NCBI GenBank assembly: GCA_031963365.1
Contig: JASSUF010000005.1
Span: 1 to 34,830, forward strand
DNA: 34,830 bases
Source: JASSUD01 sp031963365
GTDB taxonomy: Bacteria; Pseudomonadota; Gammaproteobacteria; Burkholderiales; Burkholderiaceae
Reading direction: 5' to 3'
The notes under the pieces were generated by a model. It was not told where the DNA came from, searched no databases, and saw only the letters and a program-made list of their open reading frames with translations. Shown in pieces: positions 1 to 8,025 of the stretch (its first letter is position 1; each line of letters begins with the position of its first letter). Both the position numbers and the translations under genes were made by a program.

Positions 1-54
1 ACTCAATGTAAAATTTAACTATGACTTTAGGCACACAAAATTCCTGACACTACC
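1..54 (-). mobile_element. possible end of an insertion sequence
   Basis: Read on the minus strand, the Tn3 transposase remnant stops abruptly after AAGTTC, at position 55. The sequence continues from position 54 leftwards as GGTAGTGTCAGGAATTTTGT, which resembles the terminal inverted repeat of some IS256-type elements. I infer that an insertion sequence entered the Tn3 remnant here and that its body lies to the left of the window. The second end and the target duplication cannot be seen. Confidence 0.2.
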
Positions 55-135
55 GAACTTCCCCGCGCCGACCTTGGCGCTACTGTGCCACAGGTAGTCG
101 CCGGTCAGTTGATGTGCTCCCAGCCTAACGGCGAC
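55..135 (-). pseudogene. Tn3-family transposase C-terminal fragment (left copy)
   Basis: The minus strand is nearly identical to positions 6038-6113 on the plus strand. Both encode the Tn3 transposase segment around SPLGWEHINLTGDY. This copy lacks one T within CAACTTGACC, which shifts the reading frame, and only about 80 bases survive. It is therefore a dead remnant. Its orientation is opposite to the right-hand copy, so the large NACHT gene sits between inverted transposase fragments. The missing body and the abrupt left edge point to later insertion or deletion. Confidence 0.6.
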
Positions 136-150
136 TGATACGGTGCCTGA

Positions 151-184
151 AAGGATCTCCAGACACACTTATCTGGAGATCCTT
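151..184. other. perfect 13-bp hairpin
   Basis: AAGGATCTCCAGA (151-163) is followed by an 8-base loop and its exact reverse complement (172-184). No clear T-run follows on either strand, so it is not a textbook intrinsic terminator. It lies between Tn3 fragments, downstream of the minus-strand NACHT gene. It may contribute to termination of that gene or be a leftover of a mobile element. Confidence 0.45.
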
Positions 185-220
185 AGCGGCTCTTATATAA
201 AAAGTATGAGTCAAGTGCAA

Positions 221-258
221 GGTAACGTACTCTGCGAGCCGTTTTCTGACGCGCCCCC
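221..258 (+). repeat. Tn3-type 38-bp terminal inverted repeat, diverged
   Basis: This matches the repeat at 6142-6179 in length and layout: TAACGTAC, a variable spacer, CCGTTTTCTGA or CCGTTTTCTGAC, then a C-run. The G-rich tip, read on the minus strand, points right in both copies. The two repeats are therefore in direct orientation and do not bracket the NACHT gene as the two ends of one transposon. It probably belongs to an element whose body lay to the left. Confidence 0.55.
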
Positions 259-325
259 TATTTGCGGAAGAAGGGACGCCGACTGATCTTCTGGCTGACT
301 TCACTTAGCCATATTTCCGGCTTGC

Positions 326-3300
326 CTACTCCCCCCACTGCTTCACTCCCCGCTGCTTTAAAAGACGCGCATTCATCTTGCTTAAGCCCTGCACCCCTTC
401 GAACAACGTATCGGCCACGGTCAATTCTTCATGCCCTGAACTCCAAAGTAGTTTCACCTGATAACCTTCTGGCTCTTTTTGGATGACCCATTGCCGCACA
501 GACTTATCTTCGCTACCGGTGACTAAGTACTGTTGCCCATTCAATTCCATCCAGCCCACACTCTCAACGGCTCCACTAAACCCCTTAATCACGCTGAGAC
601 ACTTACCCGAGGCCACGTCCCACAGCCGCACCGTGCTGTCCGCACTGCCTGAAGCGATCTGCGCACCGCTAGGCGAATACGCCGCGCTATTAACAGGTCT
701 GGTATGCCCTTGTAAGATGTGCCCCGCTTGGCCGTTATGGGCGTCCCATAGCCGCACCGTGCTGTCCGCACTAGCTGAAGCGACCTGCGCGCCGCTGGGC
801 GAATACACCACGCTTCTAACCCCGAAGGCATGCCCTTGTAGGACGTGTCTTGGTTTGCCGTCACGGGCGTCCCACAGCCGCACCTTGCCGTCCGCACTAC
901 CCGAAGCGATCTGCGCGCCGCTAGGCGAATACGCCACGCTAATCACATAGTGAGTGTGCCCTTTTAGGATGAGCCCCGCTTTGCCGCTGTGCGCGTCCCA
1001 CAGCCGCACCGTCTCGTCACTACTGCCCGAAGCGATCTGCGCGCCGTTGGGCGAATACACCACGCTAGTAACAGAGTCGGTATGTCCTTCTAGGACGGGT
1101 CCCGCTTTGCCGTTGTGCGCGTGCCACAGCCGCACCGTCTTGTCCACACTACCCGAAGCGATCTGCGCGCCGTTGGGCGAATACACCACGCTACTAACTG
1201 CCCGGGTATGTCCTTTTAGGATGGGTCCCGCTTTGCCGCTGTGCGCGTCCCATAGCTGCACCGTCTGGTCAAAACTGCCCGAAGCGATCTGCGCACCGCT
1301 GGGTGAATACACCACGCTTATAACCGTGTTGGTATGTCCTGGTAGGGTGGTGGGTACCGCTTTGCGGCTGTGCGCATCCCACAAACGCACCGTAAAGTCC
1401 GCACTGCCTGAAGCGATTTGCGCGCCACTGGGCGAATACGTCACGCTATTAACAGAGGAGGTATGTCCTGGCAGGATGGGCCCCGCTTGGCCACTGTATG
1501 CATCCCACAGTCGCACCGCATTGTCCGCACTGCCCGAAGCGATCTGCGCACCGCTGGGTGAATACACCACGCTCGTAACAGAGTTGGTATGTCCTTGTAA
1601 TATGTGCCCCGCTTTGCCGCTGTGTACATCCCACAGCCGCACTGTATTATCCCTACTCCCCGAAGCAATCTGCGTGCCGCTGGGCGAATACGCCACGCTA
1701 TAAACAGAGGAGGTATGTCCTGGCAGGATGGGCCCCGCTTGGCCGCTGTATGCATCCCACAGTCGCACTGTATTATCCTTACTACCCGAAGCGATCTGCG
1801 CGCCGTTGGGCGAATACACCACGCTCTGAACAGAGGAGGTATGTCCTTGTAAGATGGGCCCCGCTGTGCCGCTGCGTGCGTCCCACAGCCGTACCGTCTC
1901 GTCATCACTGCCCGAAGCGATCTGCGCGCCGTTGGGTGAATACACCACGCTATTAACAGAGAAGGTATGCCCTTGTAGGATAGGTCCCGCTTTGCCGCTG
2001 GCCGCGTCCCACAGCCGCACCGTCTTGTCATCACTGCTTGACGCGATCTGCGCGCCGTTGGGCGAATACACCACGCTATTAACAGGCTTGGTATGTCCTG
2101 CCAGCGTGTGGATTCTCGTCCAATTTGATGTGTCATAGACGTGAATCACCTTGCCTCTAAGACCTATCGCACAGGTTTTCCCATCTGGTGAATAGGCACA
2201 TGAATACGCATAGCTCTCTTCTTCCAAATACGCCCATTCGCCAAACTGCACCCCAGCCATCTGCGCACCGCTTAAATTCGCCTGGCGCAGCCAGCTTGTG
2301 CGGAGCGTCACCTTCCTCAGATCTGCACCTTGCAATTGGGCTGAATCGAACATCCCAAAGCTCAAATCCGCACCAGGGATGCGAATTCCCCTTAAATCCT
2401 CGCCATTAAACGAGACGCCTGCCTTCACCAGAATCGTTATCGCATGTGCTGCCGTTTGACGCACCTGGGCATCGGTTTTGGAGCGCTCGATAATCGTTAA
2501 CAGTTGTTGCTTAAAGGCCTCTTCTTGCTTAACCAGTTCGGTCAATAAGCGCACCACACCCAGGTCGTCCACCCAATCTCGGGGCGAAAGAGACAGGCTT
2601 GGTTGCACGCTGACTGGCTGAACCCTTTTCTCCTCAAAGCTATACACAGAAGCATCACTACCGCGACGCCGGCTCTTAGACTGCGCTAGGCAAGTATCGA
2701 AGAGCTCAAACAACGCACGCACCATCCCATATTCCAGCACCGATTTATGGATAAACCGATATTGATTCCCGCTTCGGATCAGCGGCCACGTTTCGCGTAA
2801 TAGTTGCTTTTCTTCTTCTCGACCAAAAAAATCTTCCTTCCAATTCCCTTTGTCTTGACGAGAGGAATACGCGACCACCGAGTGACCGCTGTTCTCTGAG
2901 TACAAATGAACCGCCAACGCTTGTACAAAAGCGAGGCCATGTTCAGCAAAGCCCTCATCGCTCAAGATTCTAAAAGCGTCTCGTTGACTTCCCGTTAAAT
3001 CCTGCAAGCCTAATCGTTGCTGGTTACGTTCGAACCATTGTTTAATAAATTGCTCATACAAGTTCAGGCGTAATTGCACCGCACTGACCATGGTCTGGTC
3101 AGTGTCCAAATGCGGTAGCGCCGCTAACACCACACGTAATAAAAATGGGTTAAGGGTCAACGCTTCTAAATGAGGGTCTTTAAGGGCTTCTTGATACTGT
3201 TGAGGTGACCACCCCGTGGGCTGGTGTGTCACATACTTGTCGATATACGCTGCCCGTTCTGCGGTCGAAAACAGCATAATCACGATTTCTTGAAAGGAGC

Positions 3301-5329
3301 CATCCTCGTCATTCAGCTGAGGGTTCGGTTGAAATCGACTGCGATAGTCCTGCCCCAAATACTCGCTGCGACAACTGATCACCATCTGACCTTGCCAGCC
3401 TCCTACTTGATTGATGCCATTGCTTAGATACAGATTTTGCGTCTGTCTGATCTCGTCATAACCGTCCAAAATAAAAATGAACTTTTGTTTGTCCTTTTTT
3501 AACTGTTGAATTTGAACTTCAGACAACCCTTTTTTCTTTAGCGCTTTCGCGATCAGATCGTGCTCGGGTTTATCAATACTGGGCAAAGCAATACACAACG
3601 GAATCGCATCAACCTCTTTTCTTTTTTCCCATACGTGTTTTTCCAGGATGCGGTTAAACGTAGTTTTACCGGCGCCCGACTCTCCCGTTAACAAGATCAC
3701 CTCTAGCTGCGGATCACCTAGAAATGCTTCCATCTGGTCTAGCAACGCAAAGGGTTTGCTTTCCCCCACTTTGCCGCGCGGCGGCACATACAGCTTTTCG
3801 GTTTCGCGCCAGGCTTTATCTTCTTTGAGCGACGCAAAATACGTCTCCTTCAGTAACATCCTGGGATTGACATTCAACATCTGCCATTGTCGGTGTTGCT
3901 GCTGCACCGTAAAGGCCAGCTGACTATGCAGTGCTGTTCTGATGCCATCGAAAATCCCATCCAACAGTTTCGCCAGTTCAAGTTCACCCAGCGCAGACTC
4001 GCCATTTAGCCGTGCAATACAGTCGCTATAGCCTGACCAAAACTTATTCAGAAAGGTTCTCGCTTCATCACTCCCCACTAACAACCGCTCGATCAGTTTG
4101 AACAGAACCCAGTGCCGGCTTTGATTCTCATACACAACTCTGCCTGCGTGGGCATGACCCTCGAAGCGGGGGATATCTTCCATCCGCACCGCGGTGGCCG
4201 GAATAAAATGCTCGAGACAGGCTTGATAGCTATTGGGCGTTAACGCGACAGGGATAATTCCATGCTGATCTTGCAGTTCTTCTCTGCGAATCTGTAGAAA
4301 GGCAATCTCCGTCAAGACATGATGAAACCCATCTTTATACTCAGGGTCATGAGAAAATTTCCACACCACTTGACGAATGGCAGCAGCGGAATTTTTTAAT
4401 TGCGCTCCCCCGTTGCTGTATGCCTCTAAGTCTTGCAGATAGGCAATGCAAAGCTCTTGATAAAATTTTTCATAGTCAGCCCATTTCAAATAGTTGCCTA
4501 ATACCTCAGAACAACAGACGACCACCTTATCGACCGGTTTGACGTCCGCTCGTAATGGCGCGGGTAACAAGCAAAGTTGATTGGTGACAATATCTTCGAG
4601 CTTAGCGTCTTCTTTTAGCTCCTCTAGTGAGCTGGCATAAGGTTCCCCCTTTGGTGCTTGATCCGAATATAGATTGACTCGGATTTGCGATAACTTGTCG
4701 ATTAAATATTTAGAGACACCTGCCTCGGCTCTGCCGTGCGCGGGATTGTCGTGTGCATAGACGAGAAATAAGCTAGGTTTATTCGATACCTCTAATGAGC
4801 TGAGCGTCGACAGCGCTTTTTCAAACAGATAATCAATGAGTACGCTTTTGTCTTGGGCTGACGAGGCTACCTGCAGTTGCTGAACTGATATCTCAGTCGA
4901 GGTCGTTGCTCTAGCCAGCACGCGACGGGCTGGTTTAGATGTCACAGGCCCAACGGATTCAGGCACACTGCCTTGATAACCCCAGGCTTGGGCTTTTTGG
5001 TAACTCGCCTGCGCTTTGCCAACCAGATTTAATTTTTCTAGCAGTTGGGCACGCTCGAAGTACACCTCTGCGATATATTGTCGTAGAGCGTCTTCTCCGG
5101 CTGTTTCAGGTGTACGAGCTTGTCTTACCGCATTTTTTGCTTCTGTTAATGGCAGCACCCCTTGAGCATTCGCGATCAGTTTAAAAGCAACTTTGACTTG
5201 CCCATAAAAAATTAAGGCTATCTCAAAATTCTGCATCTCTTTGCACAGGCGCGCTTGATATAGCGCACTTTGCGCTAAAGCCTGCGCTTGATTGATGATT
5301 GGGGTGGGGGAGACTGCACGGCCTAACAT
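326..5329 (-). CDS. STAND NTPase: TIR/SEFIR-like, NACHT, pentapeptide repeats, WD40 array
   Basis: This is a 1667-residue multidomain protein with NLR-type architecture. Residues 1-135 are alpha-helical and TPR-like. Residues about 184-390 show strand and helix motifs resembling a TIR or SEFIR fold (SLFLVYAHDN, DKVVVCCSEVL, IIPVALTP). A NACHT NTPase follows, with Walker A GESGAGKTTF near residue 546 and Walker B KFIFILDGYDE near residue 617. Residues 970-1020 contain pentapeptide-like repeats (GADL, ANLSGAQ). From about 1030 to the end are some 14 WD40 repeats, 12 of them nearly identical. The ATG at 5329 is preceded by AAGGA, nine bases upstream. In known STAND proteins the repeats sense a ligand and the NTPase drives oligomerisation that activates the N-terminal effector. 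Whether this one acts in phage defence, in self-recognition or inside a eukaryotic host is unknown. Transposon debris lies on both sides, suggesting horizontal acquisition. The NACHT and WD40 calls are firm; the TIR/SEFIR call is tentative. Confidence 0.9.
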   Translation of the reverse strand: MLGRAVSPTPIINQAQALAQSALYQARLCKEMQNFEIALIFYGQVKVAFKLIANAQGVLPLTEAKNAVRQARTPETAGEDALRQYIAEVYFERAQLLEKLNLVGKAQASYQKAQAWGYQGSVPESVGPVTSKPARRVLARATTSTEISVQQLQVASSAQDKSVLIDYLFEKALSTLSSLEVSNKPSLFLVYAHDNPAHGRAEAGVSKYLIDKLSQIRVNLYSDQAPKGEPYASSLEELKEDAKLEDIVTNQLCLLPAPLRADVKPVDKVVVCCSEVLGNYLKWADYEKFYQELCIAYLQDLEAYSNGGAQLKNSAAAIRQVVWKFSHDPEYKDGFHHVLTEIAFLQIRREELQDQHGIIPVALTPNSYQACLEHFIPATAVRMEDIPRFEGHAHAGRVVYENQSRHWVLFKLIERLLVGSDEARTFLNKFWSGYSDCIARLNGESALGELELAKLLDGIFDGIRTALHSQLAFTVQQQHRQWQMLNVNPRMLLKETYFASLKEDKAWRETEKLYVPPRGKVGESKPFALLDQMEAFLGDPQLEVILLTGESGAGKTTFNRILEKHVWEKRKEVDAIPLCIALPSIDKPEHDLIAKALKKKGLSEVQIQQLKKDKQKFIFILDGYDEIRQTQNLYLSNGINQVGGWQGQMVISCRSEYLGQDYRSRFQPNPQLNDEDGSFQEIVIMLFSTAERAAYIDKYVTHQPTGWSPQQYQEALKDPHLEALTLNPFLLRVVLAALPHLDTDQTMVSAVQLRLNLYEQFIKQWFERNQQRLGLQDLTGSQRDAFRILSDEGFAEHGLAFVQALAVHLYSENSGHSVVAYSSRQDKGNWKEDFFGREEEKQLLRETWPLIRSGNQYRFIHKSVLEYGMVRALFELFDTCLAQSKSRRRGSDASVYSFEEKRVQPVSVQPSLSLSPRDWVDDLGVVRLLTELVKQEEAFKQQLLTIIERSKTDAQVRQTAAHAITILVKAGVSFNGEDLRGIRIPGADLSFGMFDSAQLQGADLRKVTLRTSWLRQANLSGAQMAGVQFGEWAYLEEESYAYSCAYSPDGKTCAIGLRGKVIHVYDTSNWTRIHTLAGHTKPVNSVVYSPNGAQIASSSDDKTVRLWDAASGKAGPILQGHTFSVNSVVYSPNGAQIASGSDDETVRLWDARSGTAGPILQGHTSSVQSVVYSPNGAQIASGSKDNTVRLWDAYSGQAGPILPGHTSSVYSVAYSPSGTQIASGSRDNTVRLWDVHSGKAGHILQGHTNSVTSVVYSPSGAQIASGSADNAVRLWDAYSGQAGPILPGHTSSVNSVTYSPSGAQIASGSADFTVRLWDAHSRKAVPTTLPGHTNTVISVVYSPSGAQIASGSFDQTVQLWDAHSGKAGPILKGHTRAVSSVVYSPNGAQIASGSVDKTVRLWHAHNGKAGPVLEGHTDSVTSVVYSPNGAQIASGSSDETVRLWDAHSGKAGLILKGHTHYVISVAYSPSGAQIASGSADGKVRLWDARDGKPRHVLQGHAFGVRSVVYSPSGAQVASASADSTVRLWDAHNGQAGHILQGHTRPVNSAAYSPSGAQIASGSADSTVRLWDVASGKCLSVIKGFSGAVESVGWMELNGQQYLVTGSEDKSVRQWVIQKEPEGYQVKLLWSSGHEELTVADTLFEGVQGLSKMNARLLKQRGVKQWGE
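563..2077 (-). repeat. twelve tandem 126-bp WD40 repeat units
   Basis: Twelve consecutive units encode 42 residues each (one has 43), opening with SVVYSPNGAQIASGS or a close variant and carrying VRLWDA. The start of unit 2 (2077) and of unit 13 (688) are 1389 bases apart, which equals 11 units plus one codon. Bases are conserved as well as residues, indicating recent expansion or gene conversion. Differences concentrate just after GHT, after GS and after LWDA, positions that lie on the exposed face of a WD40 propeller. The conservation also leaves long open frames on the opposite strand, which are not genes. Confidence 0.93.
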
Positions 5330-5454
5330 GATTTATTTTCCTTATATTTATCTGGTCTTTATCCTGCTGAGGCAAACTTGGAACAAGACGCGTCACTATA
5401 CTCAGGCATAAAAAAATCGGCATCTTACGGTAGTTATATAAACAATGACTGAAA

Positions 5455-5717
5455 ATGAAAGGGCCTTCTGATAAAAATGGCACTTTGGGCCGCTATGTGG
5501 GCACCTCTCCTATGAAGGTGGCTCAGATAAATCTGTACGGCAATGGAAGTTTTAAACAGAGAGGTCGGCTGACTGGAGCAAATACCCAGCTGGTGAATAC
5601 AAAGCATATGGAGCTCACTTAGTTACATACAGAAGTGGCGTGTTTAAAGATGGAGCGGGATATGCTAAAAAAAGCGGCGGTGAGTTCAACTGGTCGTTGC
5701 AACACTATTATTTCTAA
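5455..5717 (+). pseudogene. frameshifted gene remnant, unknown family
   Basis: Two overlapping frames together read like one protein. The first (from the ATG at 5455) gives MKVAQINLYGNGSFKQRG and then loses sense. The next frame continues with DWSKYPAGEYKAYG, VTYRSGVFKDGAGYAKK and GGEFNWSLQHYYF before the stop at 5715-5717. The aromatic and glycine-rich composition suggests a beta-rich secreted domain, but I do not recognise the family. A single frameshift near 5555-5562 separates the halves. It lies divergently upstream of the NACHT gene, inside the same block of transposon debris, and is probably the tail of a lost accessory gene. Confidence 0.4.
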
Positions 5718-5783
5718 TAAAAATGTCGTAAGAGCCTTCATTAATGAAGAGCTCAAAGCAGCTGACACTGTTGCTGAAGTGGT

Positions 5784-6146
5784 ATGTCTGACTCGGTAGC
5801 ACTGCGTGAGCTGGGGCGCATTGAGCGCACGCTGCTCATTCTAGACTGGCTGCAAAGTGTTGAGCTGCGCCGCCGCGTTCAAGCGGGGCTGAACAAGGGT
5901 GAAGCCCGTAACGCGCTAGCTCGCGCCGTGTTCTTCAGTCGACTGGGCGAAATCCGTGACCGCAGTTTCGAGCAACAGCGCTACCGGGCCAGCGGCCACG
6001 ACCAGAACGCCGATGACGCGCTGTTGCAATACCTGTCGCCGTTAGGCTGGGAGCACATCAACTTGACCGGCGACTACCTGTGGCACAGTAGCGCCAAGGT
6101 CGGCGCGGGGAAGTGCAGGCCGCTCCGATCATTGGACGGGGCTTAA
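5784..6146 (+). pseudogene. tnpA: Tn3-family transposase, truncated and internally deleted
   Basis: The translation matches the C-terminal part of Tn3-family DDE transposases: VALRELGRIERT, LNKGEARNALARAVFF, IRDRSFEQQRYRASG, then SPLGWEHINLTGDY and KVGAGK. Functional relatives have about 30 more residues between RASG and the SPLGW block; here they are replaced by HDQNADD, showing an internal deletion. The first 800 or so residues are missing. The gene runs into the 38-bp terminal repeat at 6142-6179, the normal arrangement at a Tn3 right end. It cannot encode an active enzyme. Confidence 0.85.
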
Positions 6147-6179
6147 CGTACGATTTTTTCCGTTTTCTGAGACGACCCC
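6142..6179 (+). repeat. Tn3-family 38-bp terminal inverted repeat
   Basis: On the minus strand it begins GGGGTCGTCTCAGAAAACGG and ends with GTACGTTAAG, the classic Tn3-family end. It directly abuts the transposase remnant and marks the boundary between the accessory block and coaX. Confidence 0.85.
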
Positions 6180-6226
6180 TAATACGCAAAGCGTAAAGAG
6201 ATAAAAACGGACGCTGGTGTATGGGT

Positions 6227-7150
6227 TTAATGCTTAGCTTCAAACGCCATCACCGCCAAACCCTGCAAAACAAGGTGCGGGTGATAGGTGTGGGGGATAG
6301 TTAAGCAAGGAGCTACTTGTAGTGCTGCCCCTCCGCTTAATAAACAGCGTAGAGGTGATGGTGTTTGTACAGATGCAGAGGGTGTAGAAATATTGAAATG
6401 CGCACAAACACTTTGCCACCCCCGCTCGATAAAACCAGCTTGAGCTAGCCATTGGCCTTCTTGTAGCGCAGTAACTGTATCAAGCGCAAAAAAAGAAGGA
6501 GGGGGGAGTATTTCAGAGTTTGAAGCAGAAGGTTTGAGTGAAGGAAAAGTGTGTGGATCAGGGAGCTGTGCGGCACTTTGTGTCAGCGCGTGTAATGCGC
6601 TGGCTGCGCCTGGCCCAATAAGGCCGCCGATAAATCTGCCGCTGGCATCCAGCGCTTCTAAAGTAGTTGCCGTACCCAGCGTAGCAATGAGCATGGCAAC
6701 CCCTGGGTAAGCCGCATGCGCACCGATCAAACTAGCCCAACGATCACTGCCTAACTGTTGGGGGCGATGATAACCATTCGTTACACCGCACTGCTCTGCT
6801 TGCGCATGAATACGGTGTTGGGTAATTCCAGGCCAATATTGGTCTACCCATTGTGCAAGTCGCTGTGCTACCTCTCCTCCTGCAACATTGCTGATCCATA
6901 CACTAGCAGGCTTAGGGAGGTCACCCCAATTAGGAGCGTTAGAAAGTATATTCTCAATGGGAGAAGGAAGTGCCTTAGATAGCGTATGAGCAAACGCCCC
7001 TACCGCACAGAAAATCCCATCGCGTTGAGGCGGGTTGCGAAGCGCTATATGCAATGCTTCCAGCGTAAGACCAGGCCTAGTAAGCGCCCATTTAACTGCA
7101 CTATTACCAGCATCGATCAATAAATAACATGTGGATGCAGAAGCAGGCAT
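6227..7150 (-). CDS. coaX: type III pantothenate kinase
   Basis: This 307-residue enzyme phosphorylates pantothenate, the first step of coenzyme A synthesis. The N-terminal DAGNSAVKW is the ASKHA phosphate-binding motif, and LGTATTLEALD with GGLIGPG is the characteristic central motif of type III kinases. The frame is open further upstream to 7240, but that extension runs into the repeat element at 7205-7424; the ATG at 7150 (MPASASTCYLLIDAGNS) places the motif at the expected distance. In Burkholderia coaX usually follows birA directly. Here two unknown genes and a repeat element separate them. Confidence 0.93.
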   Translation of the reverse strand: MPASASTCYLLIDAGNSAVKWALTRPGLTLEALHIALRNPPQRDGIFCAVGAFAHTLSKALPSPIENILSNAPNWGDLPKPASVWISNVAGGEVAQRLAQWVDQYWPGITQHRIHAQAEQCGVTNGYHRPQQLGSDRWASLIGAHAAYPGVAMLIATLGTATTLEALDASGRFIGGLIGPGAASALHALTQSAAQLPDPHTFPSLKPSASNSEILPPPSFFALDTVTALQEGQWLAQAGFIERGWQSVCAHFNISTPSASVQTPSPLRCLLSGGAALQVAPCLTIPHTYHPHLVLQGLAVMAFEAKH

Positions 7151-7204
7151 AAAGAAACGAGCAAAAAGAGATATTAAAAAGAAATCCGAGCAATTTTTAT
7201 TGTC

Positions 7205-7424
7205 GTAGGTTGGCGGTGAGGCACGAACCCCAACATGCATACCACGAACTTGTAATCACCGCTTTTAACATACATATGCAGATGTCAGAACGGTAGGTTG
7301 GTGGTGACGAAGGAACCCCAACATGATGACCACTGTCTTTTTAAAACGTGCATGTACAGGCCAAAAGTTATGATTACAAGTCCGTGGTATGCATGTTGGG
7401 GTTCGTGCCTCACCACCAACCTAC
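7205..7424. repeat. MITE-like element with 53-bp inverted ends
   Basis: Positions 7205-7257 and 7372-7424 are inverted copies of each other with about two mismatches over 53 bases. The outer 41 bases (GTAGGTTGG through CATGCATACCAC) recur elsewhere in the window. A third, less exact copy lies inside at 7293-7333. No transposase frame is present. The structure matches a miniature inverted-repeat element or a REP/BIME-type repeat. It fills most of the 348-base gap between coaX and the next gene and could fold into a long hairpin at the RNA level. Confidence 0.75.
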
Positions 7425-7498
7425 TCGCCATTTCGAAATTATGGTGGAGCAAAAATGCATGATTAGCAGAGCATGCACAGTAGCACACTAATCTTGGT

Positions 7499-7942
7499 CT
7501 AACGATTAGATAAATAGACTGCCTCAGGAGCGGGTGGTAATGCTGGAAGCTCTCGCTCTCGCCCAACCACAACCTCTTCTAATGCATGTGCTTCCACTGC
7601 ATCCGCATCAGCCTTTTTAGGCCCTACATACCATCGATAACCAGCATAGGCGATTGCGCCCGCGCCCGCTGCTACAGCTAGTCCGGGAACAATCCGCATA
7701 CTAGCCATCCCCGTGGCATCAAATACTGCATTCCCAAAAGATCCAAATTGCTTTGCAAAGTTTTCCGCAGCATCTATATCTACTAACTTTGGTGCGCTTG
7801 ATGCTATAGCTGAGATACCAGCTAATATTCCAGTGCCTATTTTAAGTTTATGTTTCGTCTCAGGACTGATATTCAGGCATATAGAATTCAGCGTAGCTGG
7901 AGTGTTCGCATTGGCTAACTGAGAAAGGGTATTATCAGGCAT
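7499..7942 (-). CDS. hypothetical small membrane protein
   Basis: I do not recognise this 147-residue protein. It has two hydrophobic stretches, around IGTGILAGISAIASSA and IVPGLAVAAGAGAIAYAGYRW, the second ending in positively charged GPKKAD. An acidic, proline-rich tail (ALEEVVVGRERELPALPPAP) follows. The ATG at 7942 is preferred over 7954 because GGAG sits six bases before it. The gene lies between the repeat element and another small membrane protein, all on the minus strand between birA and coaX. A protein placed in or across the inner membrane is likely; nothing indicates its function. Confidence 0.65.
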   Translation of the reverse strand: MPDNTLSQLANANTPATLNSICLNISPETKHKLKIGTGILAGISAIASSAPKLVDIDAAENFAKQFGSFGNAVFDATGMASMRIVPGLAVAAGAGAIAYAGYRWYVGPKKADADAVEAHALEEVVVGRERELPALPPAPEAVYLSNR

Positions 7943-8025
7943 TATTTTCTCCATACTATGACTAAGTGTGTCGGCAGTTAAAGAATATAAACACTTATAT
8001 TTACTGGAAAAACATATTGCATATA

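Noticed and set aside
483..2138. Several open frames of 60-250 codons on both strands across the WD40 array
   Set aside because: They mirror the 126-bp repeats; lack of stops comes from repeated codons, their translations show the same out-of-frame pattern (for example CAPLGEYTTL) and no ribosome-binding sites fit.
5223..5483. 86-codon minus-strand frame at the NACHT gene start
   Set aside because: It overlaps the true start in another frame and runs through the leader; no protein character.
221..6179. The NACHT gene as cargo of one intact Tn3 transposon
   Set aside because: The two terminal repeats are in direct orientation and both transposase copies are fragments, so the ends do not form a transposable unit.
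7205..7424. CRISPR array
   Set aside because: Repeats are inverted and unevenly spaced, with no regular spacers and no cas genes.
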